Positions 51,368-60,996 of a stretch of 64,000 bases of DNA are shown piece by piece (positions within the stretch are counted from its first letter, which is position 1; every line of letters begins with the position of its first letter). Source of the DNA: CBDCVD01 sp965224015 (lineage in GTDB: Bacteria; Pseudomonadota; Alphaproteobacteria; Rhizobiales; CBDCVD01); assembly GCA_965224015.1 (NCBI GenBank), contig OZ245032.1, positions 3,432,945 through 3,496,944 of the forward strand, read 5' to 3'. The notes beneath the pieces were generated by a model. The model saw only the letters and a program-made list of their open reading frames with translations. It had not been told where the DNA came from and searched no databases. Both the position numbers and the translations under genes were made by a program.

Positions 51368-52896
51368 TGGATTTAAAGCCCGCGGAAATCTCTGCTATAC
51401 TCAAAAAGCAAATCAGTGATTTTGGCAAGGAAGCGGAAGTCTCCGAAGTCGGCCAGGTTCTCTCGGTGGGCGACGGGATTGCCCGTGTTTATGGTCTCGA
51501 CAGCGTTCAGGCCGGCGAGATGGTGGAGTTTCCTGGTGCTATCCGGGGGATGGCCCTGAACCTGGAAGCCGATAATGTCGGTGTGGTTATTTTCGGCTCT
51601 GACCGGGACATCAAGGAAGGAGACACGGTCAAACGTACCGGTGCTATTGTCGATACCCCCGTGGGCAAGGGACTGCTCGGGCGAGTTGTCGATGCCCTTG
51701 GCAATCCCATTGACGGCAAGGGGCCGATCGAGGGGGTTGACCGGGCACGCGTTGATGTCAAGGCACCGGGTATTCTGCCGCGTAAATCCGTGCACGAGCC
51801 CATGTCAACGGGCCTGAAGGCTATTGATGCACTTATTCCCATTGGCCGTGGTCAGCGCGAACTGATCATTGGCGATCGCCAGACCGGCAAAACAGCCGTC
51901 ATTCTTGATACGATTTTGAACCAGAAATCCATCAATGAAAGCGACAATGAGGCGGAAAGACTCTATTGCATCTATGTGGCTGTGGGTCAGAAACGCTCCA
52001 CGGTCGCGCAATTTGTCAAGGCGCTGGAGGAGAACGGAGCGCTGGATTACACCATTATCGTTGCCGCGACCGCCTCCGATCCGGCCCCCATGCAGTTTCT
52101 TGCCCCCTTCACCGCAACCGCAATGGGCGAGTATTTCCGTGACAATAGCATGCATGCGGTGATCGCCTATGATGATTTGTCCAAACAGGCGGTGGCCTAT
52201 CGGCAAATGTCGCTGCTGTTGCGTCGCCCCCCCGGACGCGAAGCCTATCCGGGGGATGTGTTTTATCTGCATTCGCGCCTGCTTGAGCGTTCCGCCAAGC
52301 TGAACGAGGACAACGGTTCGGGCTCCCTGACCGCCCTTCCGGTGGTTGAAACCCAGGCCAACGACGTCTCCGCCTACATCCCAACCAATGTCATTTCCAT
52401 TACCGATGGCCAGATTTTCCTTGAGACAGATTTGTTCTATCAAGGTATTCGTCCGGCGGTGAATGTGGGGCTGTCTGTTTCCAGGGTGGGATCATCGGCG
52501 CAGGTCAAGGCCATGAAACAGGTCGCCGGCTCCATCAAAGGCGAGTTGGCGCAATACCGTGAGATGGCCGCCTTTGCCCAGTTTGGCTCAGATCTTGATG
52601 CCGCAACCCAGCGCCTCTTGAACCGCGGAGCCCGTTTGACAGAACTGCTCAAACAACCGCAATTCACACCCCTAAAGACCGAGGAACAGGTGGCCATTAT
52701 CTTTGCCGGTGTTAACGGCTATCTTGACGGTCTTGAAGTGGCGGATGTAGGACGCTTTGAGGAGGGATTGCTTGCGCGATTGCGCGATAGGCATGGTGAT
52801 ATTCTCAATACCCTGCGCTCCGAAAAAGAAATAAGCGATGCGACCAAAGAGGCGCTTGTGAATGTCATCGATGCCTTTGCCAAGAACTTTGCTTAA
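51367..52896 (+). CDS. atpA: ATP synthase F1 subunit alpha
   Basis: Non-catalytic nucleotide-binding subunit of F1. It has 509 residues. The P-loop is GDRQTGKT (169-176) and the downstream PPGREAYPGDVFYLHSRLLER block carries the conserved arginine region. Length and order are standard; nothing unusual is seen. A 108-bp gap separates it from atpG. Confidence 0.98.
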   Translation: MDLKPAEISAILKKQISDFGKEAEVSEVGQVLSVGDGIARVYGLDSVQAGEMVEFPGAIRGMALNLEADNVGVVIFGSDRDIKEGDTVKRTGAIVDTPVGKGLLGRVVDALGNPIDGKGPIEGVDRARVDVKAPGILPRKSVHEPMSTGLKAIDALIPIGRGQRELIIGDRQTGKTAVILDTILNQKSINESDNEAERLYCIYVAVGQKRSTVAQFVKALEENGALDYTIIVAATASDPAPMQFLAPFTATAMGEYFRDNSMHAVIAYDDLSKQAVAYRQMSLLLRRPPGREAYPGDVFYLHSRLLERSAKLNEDNGSGSLTALPVVETQANDVSAYIPTNVISITDGQIFLETDLFYQGIRPAVNVGLSVSRVGSSAQVKAMKQVAGSIKGELAQYREMAAFAQFGSDLDAATQRLLNRGARLTELLKQPQFTPLKTEEQVAIIFAGVNGYLDGLEVADVGRFEEGLLARLRDRHGDILNTLRSEKEISDATKEALVNVIDAFAKNFA

Positions 52897-53004
52897 AGGG
52901 CGGGCGGGGATGGATGTGTGAGGCTGCGTTCAACCCGTCATGGTGGACAAAACAAGCTGATTTGTGGGACTTGAGAAACAGGGAAACAAGGAAAAGCGCC
53001 TTTC

Positions 53005-53910
53005 ATGCCAAGCCTTAAGGACTTACGTAACCGTATCGCCAGTGTTAAGGCGACGCAGAAGATTACCAAGGCCATGCAGATGGTGGCTGCGGCCAAATTG
53101 CGCCGGGCACAGGAAGCGGCCGAGGCGGCGCGTCCCTATTGCGAGCGCATGGGCGTGGTTCTGTCCAATCTCGCGACAAGTGTTGGTGACCATGAGGGGG
53201 CGCCGGCGTTGCTTGCAGGCCGTGGGGCGCGAGAGGATGGTGGGCCTGAGACCCATCTGCTGCTGGTGTGTACGGCGGAACGCGGTCTGTGCGGCGGGTT
53301 CAATTCCTCCATTGCAAAAATGGCGCGCGAGCATGCTGACGGACTGCTGCGTGACGGCAAGCAGGTCAAAATCCTGTGCGTGGGAAAAAAGGGCCAGGAT
53401 GCCCTCAAGCGATTTCATGCAAGCCGTATTGTTGATCTTATCGACCTGCGTGCGGTAAAGAGCGTGGGCTTTGCCGAGGCGAACACGATTGGCGAACGGG
53501 TCATTACCATGTTCGAGGCGGGTGAGTGCGATGTTTGTACGTTGTTTTTCTCGCGCTTTAAAAATGTTGTCACCCAGATACCGACAATGCAACAGCTTGT
53601 TCCCGCCGAAATTGCTCCGATTGATGATAATGCGGATGTACAGGCAGACGCCGGTGGCGTCTACGAATATGAGCCGGACGAGGAGGCAATTCTGAACGAT
53701 CTGCTGCCACGCAATGTCAAGGTTCAGATACTTAGGGCGCTTTTGGAGAACGCGGCATCAGAACAGGGCGCGCGCATGTCGGCAATGGACAACGCTACGC
53801 GCAATGCCGGCGAGATGATTGATAAACTGACCCTGAGCTATAACCGCCAGCGTCAGGCCCAGATAACCAAGGAACTGATAGAGATTATTTCCGGTGCTGA
53901 GGCCGTCTAG
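53005..53910 (+). CDS. atpG: ATP synthase F1 subunit gamma
   Basis: Central rotor shaft of F1. It has 301 residues. The N-terminal coiled-coil helix (LRNRIASVKATQKITKAMQMVAAAKLRRAQ) and the C-terminal MSAMDNATRNAGEMIDKLTLSYNRQRQAQITKEL signature are both complete. An A-rich ribosome region precedes the ATG. A slightly long acidic loop (about residues 208-235, DDNADVQADAGGVYEYEPDEE) is seen near the C-terminal third. Confidence 0.97.
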   Translation: MPSLKDLRNRIASVKATQKITKAMQMVAAAKLRRAQEAAEAARPYCERMGVVLSNLATSVGDHEGAPALLAGRGAREDGGPETHLLLVCTAERGLCGGFNSSIAKMAREHADGLLRDGKQVKILCVGKKGQDALKRFHASRIVDLIDLRAVKSVGFAEANTIGERVITMFEAGECDVCTLFFSRFKNVVTQIPTMQQLVPAEIAPIDDNADVQADAGGVYEYEPDEEAILNDLLPRNVKVQILRALLENAASEQGARMSAMDNATRNAGEMIDKLTLSYNRQRQAQITKELIEIISGAEAV

Positions 53911-53947
53911 GCCTTACCGGACAGGATGAAACGAGAGGATGAAAGCC

Positions 53948-55372
53948 ATGGCTGACAAGGCGACTGGACGCATCACCCAGGTTATTGGCGCTGTTGTTGA
54001 CGTGACCTTTGATGATCATTTGCCAGCGATTTTGAACGCACTGGAGACCGAAAATCTGGGCAACCGGCTGGTGCTCGAAGTGGCCCAGCATCTTGGCGAG
54101 AACACCGTGCGGTGCATTGCCATGGATTCGTCCGAGGGCCTGGTGCGCGGCGCCGGCGTTGTCGATACCGGGGAGCCGATCGCGGTTCCCGTTGGCGATG
54201 AGACCCTGGGACGGATCATGAATGTCGTTGGTGAGCCGGTGGATGAGGCGGGTGAGATCGGTGCAAAGGCCAGGCGAGCCATTCACCAGCCGGCGCCGGA
54301 CTACGTTGATCAATCAACAGAGACCGAAATTCTGATCACCGGCATCAAGGTCGTCGACCTGCTTGCCCCTTACGCCAAGGGCGGAAAGATCGGCCTTTTT
54401 GGCGGCGCTGGTGTTGGCAAGACCGTTCTTATCATGGAACTGATCAACAATGTTGCCAAGGCCCATGGTGGCTACTCCGTGTTTGCCGGTGTGGGCGAGC
54501 GCACGCGCGAGGGCAATGATCTGTATTGGGAGATGATCGAGTCCGGTGTGAACAAAAAGGGCGGTGGTGAGGGCTCGAAATGCTCGCTTGTTTATGGCCA
54601 GATGAACGAGCCGCCGGGGGCGCGTGCACGGGTGGGTCTGTCCGGCCTGACCGTTGCTGAGCATTTTCGCGATCAGGGCCAGGACGTTTTGTTCTTCGTC
54701 GATAACATTTTCCGCTTCACCCAGGCCGGCTCTGAGGTCTCCGCCTTGCTTGGCCGTATCCCTTCGGCGGTGGGCTATCAGCCAACGCTCGCCACCGACA
54801 TGGGCGACCTGCAGGAGCGTATCACCACGACGAACAAGGGCTCGATCACCTCGGTGCAGGCCATTTACGTGCCCGCTGACGATCTGACCGACCCGGCCCC
54901 GGCCACATCCTTTGCCCATCTTGATGCCACGACGGTTCTGGACCGGGCGATTTCGGAAAAAGGCATTTACCCGGCGGTGGATCCGCTGGATTCCACATCG
55001 CGTATTCTGGATCCGCGCATCGTTGGTGATGAGCACTATGAAGTCGCGCGGCGGGTGCAGGAAATTCTTCAACGCTACAAGGCGCTACAGGATATCATTG
55101 CTATTCTGGGCATGGACGAGTTGTCGGAGGAGGACAAGTTGACTGTCGCCCGGGCGCGCAAGATCGAGCGTTTTCTATCGCAACCGTTCCATGTAGCCGA
55201 GGTCTTTACCGGTTCGCCAGGCGAGTTCGTTGATCTTGCTGATACAATCAAAGGGTTCAAGGATTTATGTGCTGGCGAGTACGACCACCTGCCGGAGGCC
55301 GCATTCTATATGTGTGGCAAGGTTGAGGATGCTGTTGAGAAGGCACAGAAAATGGCTGCCGAGGCGGCCTAG
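53948..55372 (+). CDS. atpD: ATP synthase F1 subunit beta
   Basis: Catalytic subunit of F1. I start at 53948 (MADKATGRITQVIG) because GAGAGG lies nine nt upstream; an ATG at 53939 is in frame but sits against that ribosome site. It has 474 residues. P-loop GGAGVGKT (152-159), catalytic-site GERTREGNDLYWEM and DELSEEDK regions are intact. Confidence 0.98.
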   Translation: MADKATGRITQVIGAVVDVTFDDHLPAILNALETENLGNRLVLEVAQHLGENTVRCIAMDSSEGLVRGAGVVDTGEPIAVPVGDETLGRIMNVVGEPVDEAGEIGAKARRAIHQPAPDYVDQSTETEILITGIKVVDLLAPYAKGGKIGLFGGAGVGKTVLIMELINNVAKAHGGYSVFAGVGERTREGNDLYWEMIESGVNKKGGGEGSKCSLVYGQMNEPPGARARVGLSGLTVAEHFRDQGQDVLFFVDNIFRFTQAGSEVSALLGRIPSAVGYQPTLATDMGDLQERITTTNKGSITSVQAIYVPADDLTDPAPATSFAHLDATTVLDRAISEKGIYPAVDPLDSTSRILDPRIVGDEHYEVARRVQEILQRYKALQDIIAILGMDELSEEDKLTVARARKIERFLSQPFHVAEVFTGSPGEFVDLADTIKGFKDLCAGEYDHLPEAAFYMCGKVEDAVEKAQKMAAEAA

Positions 55373-55386
55373 ACAAGCGAAACACT

Positions 55387-55806
55387 ATGGCTGAACCCTA
55401 TAGATTAGAAGTCGTATCCCCTGAGCGGCTACTGCTGTCTGAAGATGTGGAGGCGGTTGTCGTGCCTGGCACGGACGGAGAGATGACCGCCATGGCTTTG
55501 CACATGCCATTGCTGACCACGATGAAGGCCGGAATTGTCACGGTAACGTTGACGGATGCGAGCGAGCGCCGTTATTTTGTACGTGGCGGTTTTGCCGATA
55601 TCGGACCTCACGCAATTACCATTCTTGCTGAGGAGGCCAAGGCGGTCGAGGACATTGACCGTGCCGATCTTGATCAGGCGATAAAAAACGCCGGGGAGGA
55701 CGTTGCCGATGCCGCCGACGGTCCGACCAAGGATGCCGCCGAGCAACGTCTTGCGGAATTGCGTGAAGTTGCCGACAGTTTGCATGCCGCGGGCATTGGG
55801 CACTAG
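55387..55806 (+). CDS. atpC: ATP synthase F1 subunit epsilon
   Basis: Rotor and regulatory subunit. It has 139 residues: N-terminal beta-sandwich (LEVVSPERLLLSEDVEAVVVPGTDGEMTAM) and a C-terminal helical hairpin. It lies 14 nt after atpD and ends the operon. A 58-bp palindrome of family B begins 41 bp after the stop and may act in transcription termination. Confidence 0.95.
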   Translation: MAEPYRLEVVSPERLLLSEDVEAVVVPGTDGEMTAMALHMPLLTTMKAGIVTVTLTDASERRYFVRGGFADIGPHAITILAEEAKAVEDIDRADLDQAIKNAGEDVADAADGPTKDAAEQRLAELREVADSLHAAGIGH

Positions 55807-55845
55807 ACCTGACACCTTGAGAACAACTTATTGAAAGATTACAAC

Positions 55846-55905
55846 TAGAGCGTGGCATGTCTTCACAGAACCGGAATTGTTTCTATGAAGATATGACACT
55901 CTCTA
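55846..55905 (+). repeat. Family B repeat, complete palindromic copy
   Basis: TAGAGCGTGGCATGTCTTCA pairs across a short centre with TGAAGATATGACACTCTCTA. It is the clearest two-ended B copy. The likely start codon of the next gene (ATG 55893) lies inside its right arm. Confidence 0.85.
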
Positions 55906-56735
55906 AACCGTGCATAATCTGCGTCGCGATTACCGGGTCGCTTCCGACAAAGAAAAACAATCCGGCGGTGCCGATCACCATCGCGGAGCAAGTGGAAAGC
56001 ACCCAGGAGGCCTTTGAAGCCGGGGCCAGTATCGCCCATTGCCATGTGCGCAATGACGATCAGACGCCAACGTCGGATCCTGAGAAGTTCGCGCGCTTGC
56101 AAGAGGCGCTGCGCAAACATTGTCCGGGCATGATCATCCAGTTTTCAACCGGCGGGCGCTCCGGCTCCGGTAATGAACGGGGGGCGATGCTGTCTCTTGC
56201 CCCCGACATGGCGTCGCTGTCGGTGGGCTCGAACAACTTTCCAACCCGTGTTTACGAAAATCCCCCGGACCTTGTTGACTGGCTGGCTAAGCAACTGCGG
56301 ATCTATCGTGTTAAGCCGGAGATCGAGGCGTTTGATTTATCGCACATTCACCAGGCGGTTGCCATGAACCGGGATGGGCGCATTGCGGGAACACTTTATG
56401 TTCAGTTTGTCATGGGCGTGAAGAATGCCATGCCGGCCGATCGCGACGTGTTTGACTACTACGTGAAAACCGTAAAGCGGTTGGCGCCGGAGGCCGAATG
56501 GTGCGGTGCGGGAATCGGCGCCCATCAGTTGACCGTCAACGGGTGGTGCATCTCCACCGGAGGACATACGCGCACGGGGCTTGAAGACAATGTGCGCCTG
56601 GATCGCCACACCCTGGCACCGTCTAATGCTGCGCTTGTGGCGCGTACGGTGGCCTTATGTGAGCGCTTTGAGCGGCCCGTTGCCACTTGGCGTCAGGCGC
56701 GCGACATCCTGCAATTGCCTCTGGTCGATCATTGA
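55893..56735 (+). CDS. BKACE-family (DUF849) beta-keto acid cleavage enzyme
   Basis: Zn-dependent enzyme of the 3-keto-5-aminohexanoate cleavage family, which reacts a beta-keto acid with acetyl-CoA. It has 280 residues from ATG 55893 (MTLSKPCIICVAITGS), the usual family N-terminus; a longer frame from 55857 only translates the repeat. Zn-binding HCHVR, the substrate loop QFSTGGRSG and the late VNGWCISTGGHTRTGLEDN with the conserved Glu are present. The exact keto acid is not predictable. A truncated family A repeat starts right after the stop. Confidence 0.88.
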   Translation: MTLSKPCIICVAITGSLPTKKNNPAVPITIAEQVESTQEAFEAGASIAHCHVRNDDQTPTSDPEKFARLQEALRKHCPGMIIQFSTGGRSGSGNERGAMLSLAPDMASLSVGSNNFPTRVYENPPDLVDWLAKQLRIYRVKPEIEAFDLSHIHQAVAMNRDGRIAGTLYVQFVMGVKNAMPADRDVFDYYVKTVKRLAPEAEWCGAGIGAHQLTVNGWCISTGGHTRTGLEDNVRLDRHTLAPSNAALVARTVALCERFERPVATWRQARDILQLPLVDH

Positions 56736-56766
56736 TCCATGAGTCCTTGTCAAGGACCCTTGGTAT
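56736..56766 (-). repeat. Family A repeat, truncated
   Basis: TCCATGAGTCCTTGTCAAGG followed by ACCCTTGGTAT equals one third of family A in reverse. It abuts the BKACE stop codon. Confidence 0.75.
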
Positions 56767-56820
56767 AATTTTATCGGTCTGTGAAGCGTTCTGAGGTCAC
56801 AGGCTCTGGATGGACCGTAT

Positions 56821-58965
56821 TCAACCGGGATTGGGAATTGCAGCCGGTGGGCGGCCGACCGTGATCGAAGTGTTATCGCCTATCGGAAGGTTAGCTGAGG
56901 GTTGGCTTGCCCCCAAGTGAATGGTTACAGATGCATTAGGGGTCAAAAGTGGCGGATCGCCCGGTCCTGGAGCGTAGGGTTCAGGCGGCAAATACTCGCC
57001 AGGCAGCGGCTCGCTTGGGACATTCACCAGAATCTGCTCCATGATGGCTTTCCACAATTGCGCCGGGGCGCGTCCACCGGTGACCTCTTTCGTGACCCCG
57101 CGATCATTGCCGATCCACACGCCAGCAATATAGTGCGCCGTATAGCCGATAAACCAGGCGTCCCGATGCCCCTGCGATGTACCGGTTTTGCCGGCAATGT
57201 CATAGCCGTCGATTTTTGCCCGCCGGCCAGTGCCCATTTCGACCACATCACGCAGCATGGCGTTCATCATACCAACATGGGTTTCATGGATCAGGCGTCC
57301 AGGCAGGAGATCGCGATGCTCGAATAAAAGCCTGCCATTTCGCGTAAACACCCGGGAGATTATATGGGGGGTCACCCCCCAGCCACCATTGGCAAAGGCG
57401 GCATAGGCGCCGGTGAGCTCGACCAGTGACACCTCAGAGGTGCCAAGCGCAAGGGATGGGTCTGGACTAAGCCTCGAGAGGATACCCAGCCGGTTTGCGG
57501 TATCAACCACATGGATGGCGCCCAACCGACGGGTCAGGCGCACGGGAACTGTGTTGATAGATCGCATGAGCGCAGTGCGCAACTTGACCGGTCCTGCATA
57601 GCGGCCACTATAGTTGGAGGGGCTCCACTTTCCTATGCGAATCGGCTCATCCACAATGATTGACTCCGGCTTGTACCCGGCTTCAAGGGCCGTGAGATAG
57701 ACAAAGGGCTTGAAGGCTGAGCCCGGCTGACGTCTGGCATTGACGGCACGGTTAAACTGGCTGTCACGATAGGAACGCCCGCCGACCAAAGCCCGAACCT
57801 GACCGGTTCTGTCCATCAAAACAAATGCAGCCTGGGAAAACTTGTTCTCCTCGCCATGCTCGGCGATTATCCGTTTGAGCTGCGTCTCGGCGATAAACTG
57901 AAGCCTGCGGTCGAGGGTCGTCTCGACAATGACATCCTCTTTCATGGAACGCACCAACCGTGGTAGTTCCTCCATGACCCAGTCTGCTGCATAAAGGGTG
58001 CTGTTGCCTTTCGGGGCTTTGCGAATATGCACCGGATGGGAATAGGCCATGCGCGCCTCGTGCGGCGAAATATAGTTTTCGCTGATCATGGCGTTGAGCA
58101 CGAGCTTGGCCCGATTATTGGCGCGCTGAACATGATATTTGGGAGAATAACGCGAGGGTGCTTTTAACAGCCCGGCAAGAACGGCAGCCTCAGCCAGGCT
58201 CACATTGCGCGCTGATTTGTGGAAATAACTGCGCGCGGCCGCTTCAACCCCATAAGCTCCCCCACCAAAATAGACCCGGTTCATATACATTTCCAGAATC
58301 TCGGCCTTGGTGTATTTTGCCTCCATCCACAGGGAAAGAATGACCTCCTGGATCTTGCGCTTTAAGGTCCGATCGGGTTTGAGAAAGAGGTTTTTTGCTA
58401 ATTGTTGGGTAATGGTGGAACCACCCTGGTAGGCACCGCGATTGCTCATATTAACGATGGCCGCCCGCGCGATACCAATGGGATCGATACCAAAATGATT
58501 AAAAAACCGCCGGTCTTCGATGGCGATGACAGCCTGAGGCAGGTGCGGCGGCAATTGGCTCAGGCGGACCATCTCGCCTCCCATCTTGCCGCGATTGGCG
58601 ATTAGGCTGCCTTGCTGATCGATAATCCGTATATTGGGCGGACGATGGGGAACGGTCCAGGTATCAGAACTGGGCAGTTGAGCGCCGTAGAATGCGAACA
58701 GTCCAAATACCGCAATAAGCACCCACACACAGGTCACGAAAAAATAATAAGCGGGCCACCCGATCAGGCGTTTGATCGGGTTTTTGCTGGCGGCGGCGGC
58801 GGTTTTCTTCTTCTTCCGGCGCTTGCCGGCACGGGGCCGGTTTTCGTCCAGAACTTGCGGAAGAAGGCGAATACCAAGTCCATAGGTCTGGCGTGAGGCT
58901 TTTCGCGCACGCTGATTGCGCCGCACAGACGTGCCGCGAGACTTTTGACGATATTTTCCCGCCAT
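56821..58965 (-). CDS. Penicillin-binding protein 1A-type bifunctional synthase
   Basis: Class A PBP of 714 residues. Order: a basic cytoplasmic tail (KRRKKKKTAAAASK), one membrane helix (about 68-92), GT51 glycosyltransferase (EDRRFFNHFGID and GGSTITQQLAKNLF), then transpeptidase with SAFKPF (SxxK), SIN and KTGTSQGHRDAWFIGY. A Pro-rich tail (LPPEPYAPGPGDPPLL) ends the protein. It polymerises and cross-links peptidoglycan outside the inner membrane. Unlinked to the dcw genes at the window start. Two family A copies lie upstream of it. Confidence 0.93.
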   Translation of the reverse strand: MAGKYRQKSRGTSVRRNQRARKASRQTYGLGIRLLPQVLDENRPRAGKRRKKKKTAAAASKNPIKRLIGWPAYYFFVTCVWVLIAVFGLFAFYGAQLPSSDTWTVPHRPPNIRIIDQQGSLIANRGKMGGEMVRLSQLPPHLPQAVIAIEDRRFFNHFGIDPIGIARAAIVNMSNRGAYQGGSTITQQLAKNLFLKPDRTLKRKIQEVILSLWMEAKYTKAEILEMYMNRVYFGGGAYGVEAAARSYFHKSARNVSLAEAAVLAGLLKAPSRYSPKYHVQRANNRAKLVLNAMISENYISPHEARMAYSHPVHIRKAPKGNSTLYAADWVMEELPRLVRSMKEDVIVETTLDRRLQFIAETQLKRIIAEHGEENKFSQAAFVLMDRTGQVRALVGGRSYRDSQFNRAVNARRQPGSAFKPFVYLTALEAGYKPESIIVDEPIRIGKWSPSNYSGRYAGPVKLRTALMRSINTVPVRLTRRLGAIHVVDTANRLGILSRLSPDPSLALGTSEVSLVELTGAYAAFANGGWGVTPHIISRVFTRNGRLLFEHRDLLPGRLIHETHVGMMNAMLRDVVEMGTGRRAKIDGYDIAGKTGTSQGHRDAWFIGYTAHYIAGVWIGNDRGVTKEVTGGRAPAQLWKAIMEQILVNVPSEPLPGEYLPPEPYAPGPGDPPLLTPNASVTIHLGASQPSANLPIGDNTSITVGRPPAAIPNPG

Positions 58966-59047
58966 TCTTCCTCACACAGGGCTCCCCCAAACACCCGATC
59001 TGTCCGCCCCAATCCCTCGCAGGTTGCTCGCCATAGGTACGGGATTT

Positions 59048-59150
59048 ATACCAGCGGTATTGGCTTTATATACACGCCGACTGGTGTACTGCCTTGATAA
59101 CACACCTCTTTGACGCTAAGCCATGAGTCATTGTTAAGGACCCTTGGTAT
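59048..59150 (-). repeat. Family A repeat, full copy 8 (103 bp)
   Basis: ATACCAGCGGTATTGGCTTT...CCCTTGGTAT. It is followed after 53 bp by another copy in the same orientation. Confidence 0.93.
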
Positions 59151-59203
59151 TACTTATCCGCTACGGATTGGTAACGTAAATTTATAGTGTTGAAATGCGG
59201 TTA

Positions 59204-59306
59204 ATACCAGCGGTATTGGCTTTATGTACGCGCCGTCTGGTGTACCGCCTTGATAACACAACTCTTTGAAGCTAATCCATGAGTCATTGGCAAGGACCCT
59301 TGGTAT
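59204..59306 (-). repeat. Family A repeat, full copy 9 (103 bp)
   Basis: Same orientation as copy 8 but more diverged from it (GTACGCGCCGTCTGGTGTAC hairpin, CTCTTTGAAGC), so not a recent tandem duplication of copy 8. Confidence 0.92.
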
Positions 59307-59366
59307 AATAGGGAGCTCGTTTCGTCCCGCGAGCGGCAAACCGGAGATTGCCAAAAACGGATACTT

Positions 59367-59505
59367 TATAGCAAAATGCGTTTGATTGGCTTGATGGGCA
59401 TTGCCGTATTTTTCGCGCATTTTGCTACAGATGTCAGAGCGATCAGCTTTATGGGTTTCGCTTTACCGCTTACAAAATGGGTACAGCTAACCCCATGCTG
59501 ATCTA
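59367..59505 (-). repeat. Family C repeat, full copy, forming the stop of the response regulator
   Basis: TATAGCAAAATGCGTTTGAT pairs with CGCATTTTGCTACAG, then GATCAGCTTTATGGGTTTCG continues to CATGCTGATCTAG. The final CTAG supplies the TAG stop of the minus-strand gene. Confidence 0.86.
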
Positions 59506-60996
59506 GGCCTTGCGCAGGTCGCGAATACGGCGATAAAGGCTTGAGGGGGTAAGTTCCAGTGCGGCGGCGGCGCGTTGTACGTCACCGTCATATTTATCCA
59601 ATGCCGACTGGATCAATTCGCCCTCCAATTGCCACATGGGTTGGATGGCCCCTTCATCATCTCCACCAACATCGCCAACATCGCCAACGGTGCCAGGGCT
59701 TGCCGCCTTTCTATGCGTAGCACGTTTGGCATTGCCTTTCCCTTTCCCTGTTCCTCCAGTTTTTTCATTGCGCTCATAAGGAATGACATTGCCCGCAGCG
59801 TTCGAGCCCTCACGCCCAAAGGATTTCAGCATGGGCGGCAGCATCGCGCGCTCCACAAGGGCTCCATCGAACAATACCACGACGTGGCGCAAGACATTTT
59901 GCAGTTCGCGAACATTGCCTGGCCATGCGTAGTGACGCAGTATCGATGCTACATCATCGCTAAAGCCGGTGAATCTCTTGTTTTCTTCTTTGACAAATAT
60001 TTTGAGAAAGTAATTGGCGAGCGCCATAACGTCTTCACCGCGCTCCGATAGGGGAGGCAGATGCAGCGGAATAACGTGCAGGCGATAAAACAGGTCTTCG
60101 CGAAACCGCCCGGCCTGAACCTCCTCCCAAGGGTCGCGATTTGTCGCGCACACAAATCGCACATCGACCGTCTCCAGGTCCTTGCCGCCAATTTTTCGAA
60201 AGGTGTCGGTCTGGATAAAACGCAAAAGTTTAACCTGCAATGCCGGGTCCATTTCACAGATTTCATCAAGGAACAGCGTACCCCCATCCGCCAGAGTCGC
60301 CGCTCCATCGCGATCTTCCACGGCGCCGGTAAAGGCGCCTTTGATGTGACCAAAGATCTCACTTTCCATGAGATCCTTGGGGATCGCTCCACAGTTAAGC
60401 GCAACCAGGGGGTTTTTGGCGCGTGGGCTTAGATCATGCAACGCCTGGGCGGTTACCTCCTTGCCGGTTCCACTTTCTCCTGTAATAAAAACCGTCGCTT
60501 TACTGGGTGCGGCCTTTTCTATAAGTCGATACACCTCTTGCATGGCCGCTGATGTGCCGACAAACCCGAGAAATGTTCCCGGGGGGCTCTCCTGGACCGA
60601 TTTGTGTATACGTTTGACATTGCTAGTGTGCTCAAGGGCATGGCGCACCGTCACGATGAGGCGCTGCTTGCTGACCGGCTTGAGGACAAAATCCAGAGCG
60701 CCGCCCTGAATGGCCTTGACCGCTTTTTCAATCGAACCTTTTCCTGTGATAACGATAACTGGAACCGCCGGGCAGTTTTGCCGAACGTTCGCCAAAACAT
60801 CGTATCCACTCACGTCCGGAAGATGAAGATCAAGAACGATGGTGCTGTAAAGCGCGTGACGCAGAGCCTTCAGGGCGTCCTTGCCGCAGCTCGAAATCTC
60901 GACCTCAAGGGACTCACCACGCATGTATTCAGCATAAACGCGCGCCAATGCTGGATCGTCCTCGACGAGAAGAATGCGTGGAGAGTCTTTTGCCAT
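59503..60996 (-). CDS. Sigma54-dependent NtrC-family response regulator
   Basis: Three domains in 497 residues. Receiver (1-120): acidic pocket EDD 12-14, phospho-acceptor D56 in VLDLHLPD, K106. AAA+ (about 145-375): Walker A GESGTGKE 173-180 and the sigma54 contact loop GAFTGA 220-225 intact, so it should activate RpoN promoters. A Gly/Lys/Asp-rich linker precedes a C-terminal Fis-type helix-turn-helix (VQRAAAALELTPSSLYRRIRDL). No histidine kinase is adjacent. The TAG stop is made by a family C repeat. Confidence 0.92.
   Translation of the reverse strand: MAKDSPRILLVEDDPALARVYAEYMRGESLEVEISSCGKDALKALRHALYSTIVLDLHLPDVSGYDVLANVRQNCPAVPVIVITGKGSIEKAVKAIQGGALDFVLKPVSKQRLIVTVRHALEHTSNVKRIHKSVQESPPGTFLGFVGTSAAMQEVYRLIEKAAPSKATVFITGESGTGKEVTAQALHDLSPRAKNPLVALNCGAIPKDLMESEIFGHIKGAFTGAVEDRDGAATLADGGTLFLDEICEMDPALQVKLLRFIQTDTFRKIGGKDLETVDVRFVCATNRDPWEEVQAGRFREDLFYRLHVIPLHLPPLSERGEDVMALANYFLKIFVKEENKRFTGFSDDVASILRHYAWPGNVRELQNVLRHVVVLFDGALVERAMLPPMLKSFGREGSNAAGNVIPYERNEKTGGTGKGKGNAKRATHRKAASPGTVGDVGDVGGDDEGAIQPMWQLEGELIQSALDKYDGDVQRAAAALELTPSSLYRRIRDLRKA

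Noticed and set aside
863..59306. CRISPR array
   Set aside because: Family A copies are irregularly scattered between genes kilobases apart, in both orientations, with no spacers and no cas genes.
59154..59420. An 88-codon gene upstream of PBP1A
   Set aside because: Most of it is the translation of family A (NDSWISFKELCYQG...), as in the other copies; no protein features.
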